Positions 7,998 to 12,950 of a stretch of DNA of 12,950 bases are shown here, in pieces. Within the stretch, counting starts at the first letter, position 1. Each line of letters opens with the position of its first letter. The DNA comes from an uncultured Eubacterium sp. (lineage in GTDB: Bacteria; Bacillota; Clostridia; Lachnospirales; Lachnospiraceae): contig CAJTVR010000026.1 of the NCBI GenBank assembly GCA_910580075.1, positions 1 to 12,950 of the forward strand, written 5' to 3'. Made by a program: the position numbers and the translations under genes. The notes under the pieces are model-generated. The model searched no databases. It saw only the letters and a program-made list of their open reading frames with translations, and was not told where the DNA came from.

Positions 7998-8026
7998 AGT
8001 ATATCACAAGAGACTGCGTTCGTCGA
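7998..8026 (-). promoter_or_regulatory. Extended -10 sigma-A promoter of the GTPase-nuclease gene
   Basis: On the - strand, TCGACG (8026-8021, 4 of 6 to consensus), a 17-bp spacer, and TATACT (8003-7998) with the extended TG one base before it (TGATATACT). Predicted transcription starts near 7991, about 26 nt before the ATG at 7965, so the mRNA has a short leader with no room for a leader-peptide attenuator of the kind seen upstream of tet(M). Confidence 0.6.
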
Positions 8027-8069
8027 GATGAAGCAGCCAGATCTTGTACTTCGTGCTTTACGCATACAA

Positions 8070-8118
8070 AAAACTGCCGCGAATTGCTGCAGCATCTGCA
8101 TCATTTCGTGACAGTTTT
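8070..8118 (-). terminator. Hairpin terminator closing the sigma/anti-sigma transcript
   Basis: Arms AAAACTGCCGCGAA (8070-8083) and TTCGTGACAGTTTT (8105-8118) pair over 14 bp with one mismatch and one G-U. Read on the - strand it is followed by a TTTTTT run (8073-8068), suiting termination of the anti-sigma gene just before the next promoter. A T run also follows on the + strand, where no gene is present. Confidence 0.65.
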
Positions 8119-8121
8119 CAT

Positions 8122-8166
8122 AGGGCTGCCGCATTAAGAACATTGATACCTTAGTGCGACAGCTCT
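8122..8166. repeat. Short hairpin, copy 2 of the GGCTGCCGCATTAA family
   Basis: AGGGCTGCCGCATTAAG (8122-8138) pairs with CTTAGTGCGACAGCTCT (8150-8166) around an 11-nt loop; the few non-Watson-Crick positions are mostly G-U. Its outer arms match the larger palindrome at 4770-4871, so two copies flank the GTPase-nuclease gene. It looks like a dispersed intergenic hairpin element. Confidence 0.75.
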
Positions 8167-8239
8167 GATAACCTGCAAGGAAGGCTGTTAAGCCGATACT
8201 CTTTTTATCTGATTTCCGTTTCCAGCTGCCTTCTGTTTC

Positions 8240-8327
8240 CAGCTGTGTTTTTCAGGCCTGCTTATTCTGCTGCCTGTTTCCATCCGGATCTGTCTGCAGC
8301 TGTATTTCAAACCTGCTTATTCTGCTG
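8240..8327. repeat. Imperfect direct repeat downstream of the anti-sigma gene
   Basis: CAGCTGTGTTTTTCAGGCCT (8240-8259), continuing to 8272, recurs as a close variant at 8297-8327; both end in CTGCTTATTCTGCTG. Further CTGTTTCCAGCTG-like fragments lie at 8222-8245. The 200 bp from 8167 to 8366 contain no credible gene; this degenerate pyrimidine-rich repeat is all that is visible, with a minor GGCT-GTTA-AGCC hairpin at 8183-8194. Confidence 0.55.
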
Positions 8328-8366
8328 TTGATTTTTGTTACTTCTATTTTACCCTTTCTATCCACC

Positions 8367-9149
8367 TTATTTCATCTGCTTTGCCATCTCAATCAGCTCA
8401 TCCGCGCTCATTTCAAGGTCTGAGCCAAACAGACTGTGACTCTGCCCGTCCGCATTCCAGCTCAGGTGTGTCATAACATTTTCCTCACGTTCCTCAGCTC
8501 CTTCAGAAATGAAAAGTTTTCCTTCTTCCTGCATTGCCTTTTCTTCTTCTGTCGCTTCATAGCCGGCTGGTACAAATAAATATCTATCCTGAACGAAGTA
8601 ATAGGTCACGCCGTCGGACTCAACTGGCTGGAGACGTGCAAGATCTGTTTCTGTATAAACCCTGTCGCCTTTTTTTACCAGATAGCTGATATTTTTTCCA
8701 TCTTTTTCATAGCTGATATGCACTTCCTTATAACTTTCTGTCTCGTTGCCCTGTTCGTCAAAATCCTGGTTTTCCTTAAGATTGACTGCTGCAAATTCAA
8801 AGCCGTTTGCAAACGATTCCTGTGCACAGGCATTTACATCTGCCTTTTTCTCATATTTTGAAATATCATCAAAATTCTCAGACTCATCCAGTGCCGAAGA
8901 AGAAGATGTACTGTAGCCTGACATCTTCACTGCTGCCACACATACGGTTCCGGTAAGTGCACATGCCATCACTGCTGCTACTGCTGCCTTTTTCATATTC
9001 ATCTTTCTCATAAATTTGTCCTCCTTCTTTGCCTGCCACGCCAGCTGCGCGTCAATCTGATGTTTCAATCCGGCTGGCGGATCGCAGGAGTCTGCAGCTG
9101 CGTGAAGAGCTGCCCTTAACTGTTTTTCGTCAAAATTACAGCCACCCAT
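8367..9149 (-). CDS. Membrane-anchored anti-sigma-factor-like protein (DUF4367-like tail)
   Basis: A 260-residue single-pass membrane protein, inferred to be the anti-sigma factor for the ECF sigma gene overlapping it. Visible parts: an N-terminal cytoplasmic segment of about 50 residues (presumed sigma-binding), one membrane helix at about 54-75 (AAVAAVMACALTGTVCVAAV), a Ser/Asp-rich spacer, and an extracytoplasmic domain. Its end (HLSWNADGQSHSLFGSDLEM then SADELIEMAKQ, 228-258) resembles the C-terminal pattern of DUF4367 proteins often found next to clostridial ECF sigma factors; this is recognition by eye. There is no zinc-binding HxxxCxxC motif of the ZAS type. The ATG at 9149 has AGGAGG 6 nt upstream, inside the end of the sigma gene, and the 14-bp overlap suggests translational coupling. 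The extracytoplasmic signal is unknown. Confidence 0.75.
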   Translation of the reverse strand: MGGCNFDEKQLRAALHAAADSCDPPAGLKHQIDAQLAWQAKKEDKFMRKMNMKKAAVAAVMACALTGTVCVAAVKMSGYSTSSSSALDESENFDDISKYEKKADVNACAQESFANGFEFAAVNLKENQDFDEQGNETESYKEVHISYEKDGKNISYLVKKGDRVYTETDLARLQPVESDGVTYYFVQDRYLFVPAGYEATEEEKAMQEEGKLFISEGAEEREENVMTHLSWNADGQSHSLFGSDLEMSADELIEMAKQMK

Positions 9150-9711
9150 ATCTGTCCTCCTGTTCTAATTCATTGTTTAAAAGCGATTTTAGATTTTTTC
9201 TGGCAGTAAACAGCCTGGATTTGACTGTCCCTTCCATGCATTCCATGACTCTGGCAATCTCCTTCGTGCCAAGTCCGTTGTAATAATAAAGAATCACAAC
9301 TGTACGCTGACGGTGCTCCAGTTTGCGGACTGCCTCTATCATCGCCCGATCCCGCTCATCCTTTAACATTTTCATGTCGGGAGCATCTGCAGTCATGGAT
9401 TTATCTGCCAGCTCCAAAACCTTCTCCTCCGGCTCTTCCCTGGAATGTTTTTTTGCCAGCTGCCAGGCTGTCCGGTTTAAAATCCGGTAGAGCCAGTAAC
9501 GGAACTGTTCGTCTTTTTTCAGTTCTGCACAATGCAGATACATTTTAATAAAAGTTTCCTGGGTCACATCTTCCCCATCCGCCCGATTGCCTGTAATCAT
9601 ACACGCCGTGCGGTATAATCTGTCATAATACCGCTCATATAGTTCGTCGAAAGCTGCCCGTTCTCCTTTCTTCATGCGACGGACCAGTTCGATTTCTTCA
9701 GCTGTCTCCAC
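9136..9711 (-). CDS. ECF (extracytoplasmic function) RNA polymerase sigma factor
   Basis: A 191-residue sigma-70 family protein of the ECF group, directing RNA polymerase to stress promoters. Region 2 covers about 19-88 (AAFDELYERYYDRLYRTA, then EDVTQETFIKMY for -10 recognition). Region 4 covers about 128-187, with helix-turn-helix GLGTKEIARVMECMEGTVKS for -35 recognition. There is no region 1 or 3, as expected for the group. The start is set at the GTG at 9711 because AGGGAGG lies 8 nt upstream and the protein then begins (M/V)ETAEEIELVRRMKKG, like other family members. In-frame ATGs at 9735, 9750 and 9780 lack a ribosome binding site; the longest version would be 214 residues. It overlaps the anti-sigma gene by 14 bp. 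Its promoter is unclear. Confidence 0.9.
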   Translation of the reverse strand: METAEEIELVRRMKKGERAAFDELYERYYDRLYRTACMITGNRADGEDVTQETFIKMYLHCAELKKDEQFRYWLYRILNRTAWQLAKKHSREEPEEKVLELADKSMTADAPDMKMLKDERDRAMIEAVRKLEHRQRTVVILYYYNGLGTKEIARVMECMEGTVKSRLFTARKNLKSLLNNELEQEDRYGWL

Positions 9712-9866
9712 GCTGCCAGCCTCCCTTCCTGTCATTAGAGTTAAAATCATATTCGCGAAAATTGTCTGTATCAGATGCATCTATATATAAGAGCATCCAG
9801 AATGTGGAATGGTTCATGGATTTTGTAAATTTTTTATTTTTTATGGAATAGATGTGCCGGACGCTG
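9712..9866 (-). promoter_or_regulatory. Upstream region of the ECF sigma gene with inverted repeat; promoter not resolved
   Basis: No gene is visible. On the - strand there is an AT-rich block, then TTTACA (9830-9825) 17 bp before a poor CACATT (9807-9802), and a TATATA near 9783-9788 with only a weak -35. A TGAACC (9818-9813) could be an ECF-type -35, but no clear CGTC-like -10 follows. A near-palindrome (ATCCAGAA 9795-9802 with TTCATGGAT 9813-9821) spans this area and might be an operator. Which of these is used cannot be decided by reading. Confidence 0.35.
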
Positions 9867-9882
9867 GATGTGCCGGACGCTG
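9851..9882. repeat. Perfect 16-bp tandem duplication at the edge of the repeat island
   Basis: GATGTGCCGGACGCTG occurs twice without a gap (9851-9866, 9867-9882). Its GCCGGACGCTG part is the reverse complement of the CAGCGTCCGGGC tail found at the ends of the dispersed repeat, so it marks the left end of copy B and probably arose by slippage or at insertion. Confidence 0.85.
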
Positions 9883-10170
9883 GGCGGAGAAACTTTTTCC
9901 TTTTTCTGTAACTCTGGAGAACAGTTAAAAATTCTTAATTTTCTGCCTCATAATCAGAATTTGGGGCACACTGTCTGTTGTAATTCTTAATTTTCTGCTT
10001 TATTTTCAGGATTTTAGGGCACGCTGTCTGCAATTTTGCAAAACTCTCAGGTCCCAAAAGATGCCTGCCAGTGCCGCTGCATATATCACACCAAAACCGC
10101 CTGGATATCAGACACCACTCCGTCCGCCACTGTCTTAAAGTACAATACTTAGAACTTTCTGCTTTCCGCT
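9867..10170. repeat. Copy B of the dispersed inverted-end repeat, right end decayed, with internal duplication
   Basis: The left end (GGCGGAGAAACTTTTTCC at 9883-9900 onward) matches the left arm of the intact copy, including the shared CTTTTTCCTTTTTCTGT and ATTCTTAATTTTCTGC blocks. The core at about 10055-10130 matches copy C at about 10375-10450. A segment of about 50 bp is duplicated in tandem (9930-9977 and 9982-10030, 52-bp offset), both starting AATTCTTAATTTTCTGC and ending CTGTCTG. The expected right inverted end is hard to recognise (weak similarity near 10146-10165). 10171-10253 shows nothing identifiable. No credible gene spans it. Confidence 0.75.
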
Positions 10171-10253
10171 TTTTGAATAAAAAACATGCTGGCTGTCTGC
10201 CACACAATAAACGGTCCTCTGCAGCACAGACACCTGGATTCTTTCCATACCAG

Positions 10254-10531
10254 CCGGGTGGAGAAACTTTTTCCTTTTTCTGTGACTCCGTAGAACTGTT
10301 AGAAATTCTTAATTTTCTGCCCCGTTTCCAGGATTTGGGGCTCACTGTCTGCCGCTTTGCAATGACTTTCAAGCCCCAAAAGGTGCCTGCCAGTGCCACT
10401 GCATTTAGCCTGCCAGAACCGCCTGGGCATCAGGCACCGGTCCGTCCGCTGCCACTGCCTGGAAGCAGAAAATTTAGAATTTCTTACTGTTCGAAGGCGG
10501 AACAGAAAAAGGAAAAAGTTTCTCCACCCGG
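10254..10531. mobile_element. Intact copy C: 278-bp MITE-like element with 67-bp inverted ends
   Basis: The left arm 10254-10320 and right arm 10465-10531 are inverted copies of equal length: the outer 30 bp are identical, a middle 17 bp differ, and the inner 20 bp differ at one position. The 144-bp core has nested hairpins: TTTGGGGCT with AGCCCCAAA (near 10334-10380) and GGTGCCTG with CAGGCACC (10382-10389, 10431-10438). The right arm contains its own palindrome CTGTTC-N7-GAACAG. There is no transposase or credible open frame. No clear target-site duplication is visible. It could be a non-autonomous transposable element or a repeated structured RNA or regulatory sequence. Confidence 0.6.
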
Positions 10532-10677
10532 CGTCCGGGCGGCCAATAGGTATATTCAGAAAATAAAAAAGTCTCTCCTCCCAGCATCCGGGCTGCCAAT
10601 AGGTATATTTAGAAAACGAAAAAAGTCTCTCCTCCCAGCGTCCGGGCGGCCAGCAGGTATATTCAGAAACAAAAATA
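10521..10677. repeat. Three tandem units of about 53 bp derived from the element end
   Basis: Units at 10521-10571, 10572-10625 and 10626-10677 each carry TCTC(C/T), a CCC.GC(G/A)TCCGGGC core, a GGCCAATAGGTATATT-like block and an A-rich end with AAAAAG. The first is the outward extension of the right arm of copy C; the other two look like amplified copies of that tail. They sit just beyond the terminator of the ATPase gene. Confidence 0.85.
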
Positions 10678-10715
10678 CCCTGTGCATTCCGTCCCAGTAA
10701 CTGCACAAGGTATTT
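10673..10715 (-). terminator. Intrinsic terminator of the ATPase operon
   Basis: AAATACCCTGTGCA (10673-10686) pairs with TGCACAAGGTATTT (10702-10715) over 14 bp with one G-U, around a 15-nt loop; on the - strand it is followed by TTTTTG. It lies 41 bp past the ATPase stop. An 11-bp tandem (ATTGGCGGCCT, AATGGCGGCCT) fills 10732-10753 between them. Confidence 0.85.
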
Positions 10716-10755
10716 ATATTCATTCCTTACATATTGGCGGCCTAATGGCGGCCTC

Positions 10756-12480
10756 TTAATTCCTCCTGACCGCCACAAGCCCCCTGCAGCGGTTCAGGCA
10801 TGCATAAATTTCCTGCCTTCTCGGTACTGCAAGGTTACATGGCGGATATTTCCCGCCGCAGACAGCCCCAATGCCCTTTTCCTTTACAAGTTTTTCCAGC
10901 ATTGCAGTCACTTCCTGCAAATCGCGTTTGCCGTCAAAAAGCTTCTGTCTTGCATATTTCACCATATATCCTAGCGCCATCGTCTGTTCACTGTCTGCCA
11001 GCTGCTCCACATAGCGCAGTTCAATCGTATCTCTGTCAATGGAAACTGCATCCTTTCCCATGCCCTTAACTTTCATCCGGTCATTTCCCGCTGCTTTTTT
11101 ATCTGAAGCAAATACACGGTGGAAAACTGGCGGTTCACATTTTTTCAGTACAGGCTTGTCCTTCGCAAAATCCAAAAACCGTGCAGCTTCCTGTTTTGCA
11201 AAATCCGTAATTTCCGAAGGCTCATACTGCATCATCTGAATCACATGATCTGCTTTGTAAAAATAGGAACCGCAGCTGCCTGCTACCAGAATCGTGGAAA
11301 TGCCATAGGAAGCGGACAGCTCCTCTACCCGGTCAATAAACGGCGTAATCGGCTCCATTTCTTTATGCACCACACGTGCCATCAGCTCATCGCGAATCAT
11401 AAAATTCGTAGCGCTTGTATCCTCGTCGATTAAAAGCAGACGGGTTCCTGCCTCCACTGCCTCTATGACATTTGCAGCCTGTGATGTACTGCCGCTGGCA
11501 TCTTCGGTTGTAAAGGCTTTTGTGTTTTTTCCATTTGGAAGTCCGTTGATAAACATCGAAATATCTGTCTGCTTAATACTCCTGCCGTCTTCTGCACGGA
11601 TTTTTACAGCCGTATCATCGGTAATGACATACTCTCTGCCATCCCCCGCAATATGATTATACACGCCGCGCTCCAACGCCTTTAACAGTGTAGACTTTCC
11701 ATGGTACCCGCCGCCTACAATCAGCGTCACGCCCTGTGAAATACCCATTCCCCTGATTCTGCCTTTATTCGGCAGCTCCAGCTCAACAGCCATAGACGCA
11801 GGGCTTCGAAACGCAGCTGCCTGTTTCATCGGACGGTCTGAAATACCGGATTCACGCGGCAGAATGGCACCGTCTGCCACAAACGCAGCCAGCTTTCTTT
11901 CCACAAGCTGTTTTCTGATATAATGCTGGTCTTCTGCAAGCTGCCTGACTTCCTCTAAGTGTTTTTTGTCTGCATTTTTATAAAATAAAGACCGCTGCAC
12001 GCATTCCGGCAGAAACCGGAACAGAATTTTCGAAAGCTCCCCTGCCTGAATCGTACGTCCGTTTGCCGGAAATCCGATTTCGAGCCTTACAGTCAGATTT
12101 CCAGTATCCGGGTCTATTTCACAGGCGCTGCGCTCTAGTATTTCCTGTCCCGGGCGGCTGACGGACAAAAGGCCGCTCTTTCCCGAACCTCTGGCCTTGT
12201 GGGAATACTGCTCCGCCTCTTTGCCAAACCGCCGGATTAACGCGTCTGTAAGCGCAGTCCTTGTATGTTTTTTCTGTATCATATCTGCCGGAAATCCAGC
12301 CTTTTCTCCATTTATATGAATGCTGACTTTGGAAGGAGCCGCAAACGGATCCCCCTGTACATGATCAATGCCCAGCACATAGGTTCCAAACTGATAACTG
12401 CCCTGGGTGTCTTTGTACGCCGGATAGCCTCTGTGGTCAATCCTTCTTAGTATTTCCTGTAAATCCTCTGAACGTTTCAT
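10756..12480 (-). CDS. Predicted ABC-class P-loop ATPase (MRB1590-like family)
   Basis: A 574-residue soluble protein of the predicted ABC-class ATPase family, whose one structurally studied relative is the trypanosome mitochondrial RNA-editing protein MRB1590. Bacterial function is not established, and no transporter partner is present. Visible parts: an N-terminal domain (1 to about 240), Walker A GGGYHGKST (256-264), a signature-like SGSTSQAAN (329-337), Walker B RLLLIDEDTSATNF (347-360) with the catalytic Glu, an ILVAGSCGSYF segment (397-407) likely in the switch region, and a basic C-terminal tail. No membrane helices are seen, and the length is usual for the family. The ATG at 12480 has AAGGAG about 12 nt upstream, slightly far, but no nearer start is plausible. 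It lies 41 bp after a small acidic gene, likely the same operon. Nucleic-acid binding is an inference from the relative. Confidence 0.9.
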   Translation of the reverse strand: MKRSEDLQEILRRIDHRGYPAYKDTQGSYQFGTYVLGIDHVQGDPFAAPSKVSIHINGEKAGFPADMIQKKHTRTALTDALIRRFGKEAEQYSHKARGSGKSGLLSVSRPGQEILERSACEIDPDTGNLTVRLEIGFPANGRTIQAGELSKILFRFLPECVQRSLFYKNADKKHLEEVRQLAEDQHYIRKQLVERKLAAFVADGAILPRESGISDRPMKQAAAFRSPASMAVELELPNKGRIRGMGISQGVTLIVGGGYHGKSTLLKALERGVYNHIAGDGREYVITDDTAVKIRAEDGRSIKQTDISMFINGLPNGKNTKAFTTEDASGSTSQAANVIEAVEAGTRLLLIDEDTSATNFMIRDELMARVVHKEMEPITPFIDRVEELSASYGISTILVAGSCGSYFYKADHVIQMMQYEPSEITDFAKQEAARFLDFAKDKPVLKKCEPPVFHRVFASDKKAAGNDRMKVKGMGKDAVSIDRDTIELRYVEQLADSEQTMALGYMVKYARQKLFDGKRDLQEVTAMLEKLVKEKGIGAVCGGKYPPCNLAVPRRQEIYACLNRCRGLVAVRRN

Positions 12481-12521
12481 TTCTAAACTCTGCTCCTTTT
12501 TCCTTTCCTGATGCCCGGCAT

Positions 12522-12926
12522 TTATTCTGCTGTCTGCTCTTCGTCAAATTCGCAGTAATCCATCCCGCTTTCTGAGCGGAAGCTGTATTTCTTCCTTTCA
12601 CCGTTATATTTCCACAGCAGGCTTCCCTCCATATCCATATAAGAATGCGCTGCTGCCAGGTCATCCAGAAACTGTGCCAGATCCAGCACAAATGACTGTG
12701 CATCTTCATCATTTGTACACTGCTCTTCGCAAAATTCATTTTCTACATAAAAACGCAGCGTAAATGCATCCATATCGCTCTCATCGTCAAAGGATGCATT
12801 TTTAAAATACACACTGCGGCTGTTCTCCATCCGGTTTTTCACGAATGAAATGCTTGAATAAATACGCGACTGCCCGATATCATCTGCTTCCAGATATATT
12901 TTATAACTGATTTCTAACTGCGCCAT
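12522..12926 (-). CDS. Small acidic protein of unknown function
   Basis: A 134-residue soluble, Asp/Glu-rich protein that I do not recognise. There is no signal peptide, membrane helix, or zinc or nucleotide-binding motif. The N-terminal half has alternating hydrophobic and polar residues suggesting beta strands (LEISYKIYLEADD, RSVYFKNASF, FTLRFYVENEFCEE); a helix is likely at about 73-92 (DEDAQSFVLDLAQFLDDLAA). Three cysteines (69, 73 region and 123 region) form no motif. An AAAGGAG lies 11 nt before the ATG at 12926. It is the first visible gene of the operon with the ATPase, 41 bp upstream of it, so a role alongside that ATPase is possible. Its promoter would lie beyond the window edge. 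Good coding signs: its own ribosome binding site and no competing frame of better quality. Confidence 0.7.
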   Translation of the reverse strand: MAQLEISYKIYLEADDIGQSRIYSSISFVKNRMENSRSVYFKNASFDDESDMDAFTLRFYVENEFCEEQCTNDEDAQSFVLDLAQFLDDLAAAHSYMDMEGSLLWKYNGERKKYSFRSESGMDYCEFDEEQTAE

Positions 12927-12950
12927 AATTTGTTTTTCTCCTTTACTTTT

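Noticed and set aside
10521..10677. CRISPR-like array of short repeats
   Set aside because: Only three units, repeats vary, there are no unique spacers of constant size and no cas genes; the units are nearly contiguous tandem copies.
10071..10700. 209-residue open frame on the + strand across the repeat island
   Set aside because: It runs through element copies, tandem units and hairpins; its repeated peptides are a by-product of the DNA repeats, it has no ribosome binding site and matches no known domain.
9935..10778. Two - strand frames of 154 and 159 residues (9935-10399, 10299-10778)
   Set aside because: They overlap the structured repeat and the ATPase terminator, are rich in Trp/Arg/Cys as expected of noncoding frames, and lack ribosome binding sites.
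12437..12739. 100-residue - strand frame overlapping the small acidic gene and the ATPase start
   Set aside because: It lies in another frame of two better-supported genes and has no ribosome binding site at its start.
1..12950. tRNA or rRNA genes
   Set aside because: No cloverleaf with a conserved TTCGA T-arm or rRNA-like tract was recognised in any intergenic stretch.

Overview
The window looks like chromosomal DNA of a low-to-mid GC Gram-positive anaerobe of the Clostridia, most likely a Lachnospiraceae member; the genus (something near Blautia) is a guess. Reasons: strong AGGAGG-type ribosome binding sites, sigma-A promoters with 17-bp spacers, a CIRCE element, a long clostridial-type HtpG, a translation GTPase fused to a YacP-like NYN domain, and an ECF sigma / membrane anti-sigma pair. 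There are seven genes: one on the + strand (htpG) and six on the - strand.

Left part (1-4974): a remnant of a dispersed repeat, then an orphan methyl-accepting chemotaxis protein (-) transcribed divergently from htpG (+). The shared intergenic region has a near-perfect CIRCE operator (HrcA site) and a sigma-A promoter for each gene. htpG ends in a long imperfect palindrome and a bidirectional terminator facing the next gene.

Middle (4975-8026): a 996-residue TetM/EF-G-like ribosomal-protection-type GTPase whose C-terminus carries, after a Ser/Gly/Lys/Glu-rich linker with 12-residue repeats, a complete NYN nuclease domain like YacP/Rae1, the ribosome-associated A-site mRNA endonuclease. This fusion is the most interesting protein here: two activities that both target the ribosomal A site in one chain. 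The tip-loop residues that define true tetracycline-protection proteins are not conserved, so ribosome surveillance or mRNA cleavage is more plausible than drug resistance.

Right-middle (8027-9866): hairpins and terminators, then an ECF sigma factor and its membrane-anchored partner, overlapping by 14 bp and so probably translationally coupled. The sigma gene most likely starts at a GTG with an ideal ribosome binding site.

Repeat island (about 9851-10715): about 0.9 kb with no credible gene. It holds copies of a structured repeat family. The best copy (10254-10531) has 67-bp inverted ends around a hairpin-rich core; a second copy has a decayed right end and an internal duplication; three tandem units derive from the element end. 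A further rearranged copy lies at the left edge of the window (1-130). This resembles an uncatalogued MITE or structured-RNA repeat.

Right end (10756-12926): a predicted ABC-class P-loop ATPase (MRB1590-like family) preceded in the same operon by a small acidic protein of unknown function, and closed by a strong intrinsic terminator.
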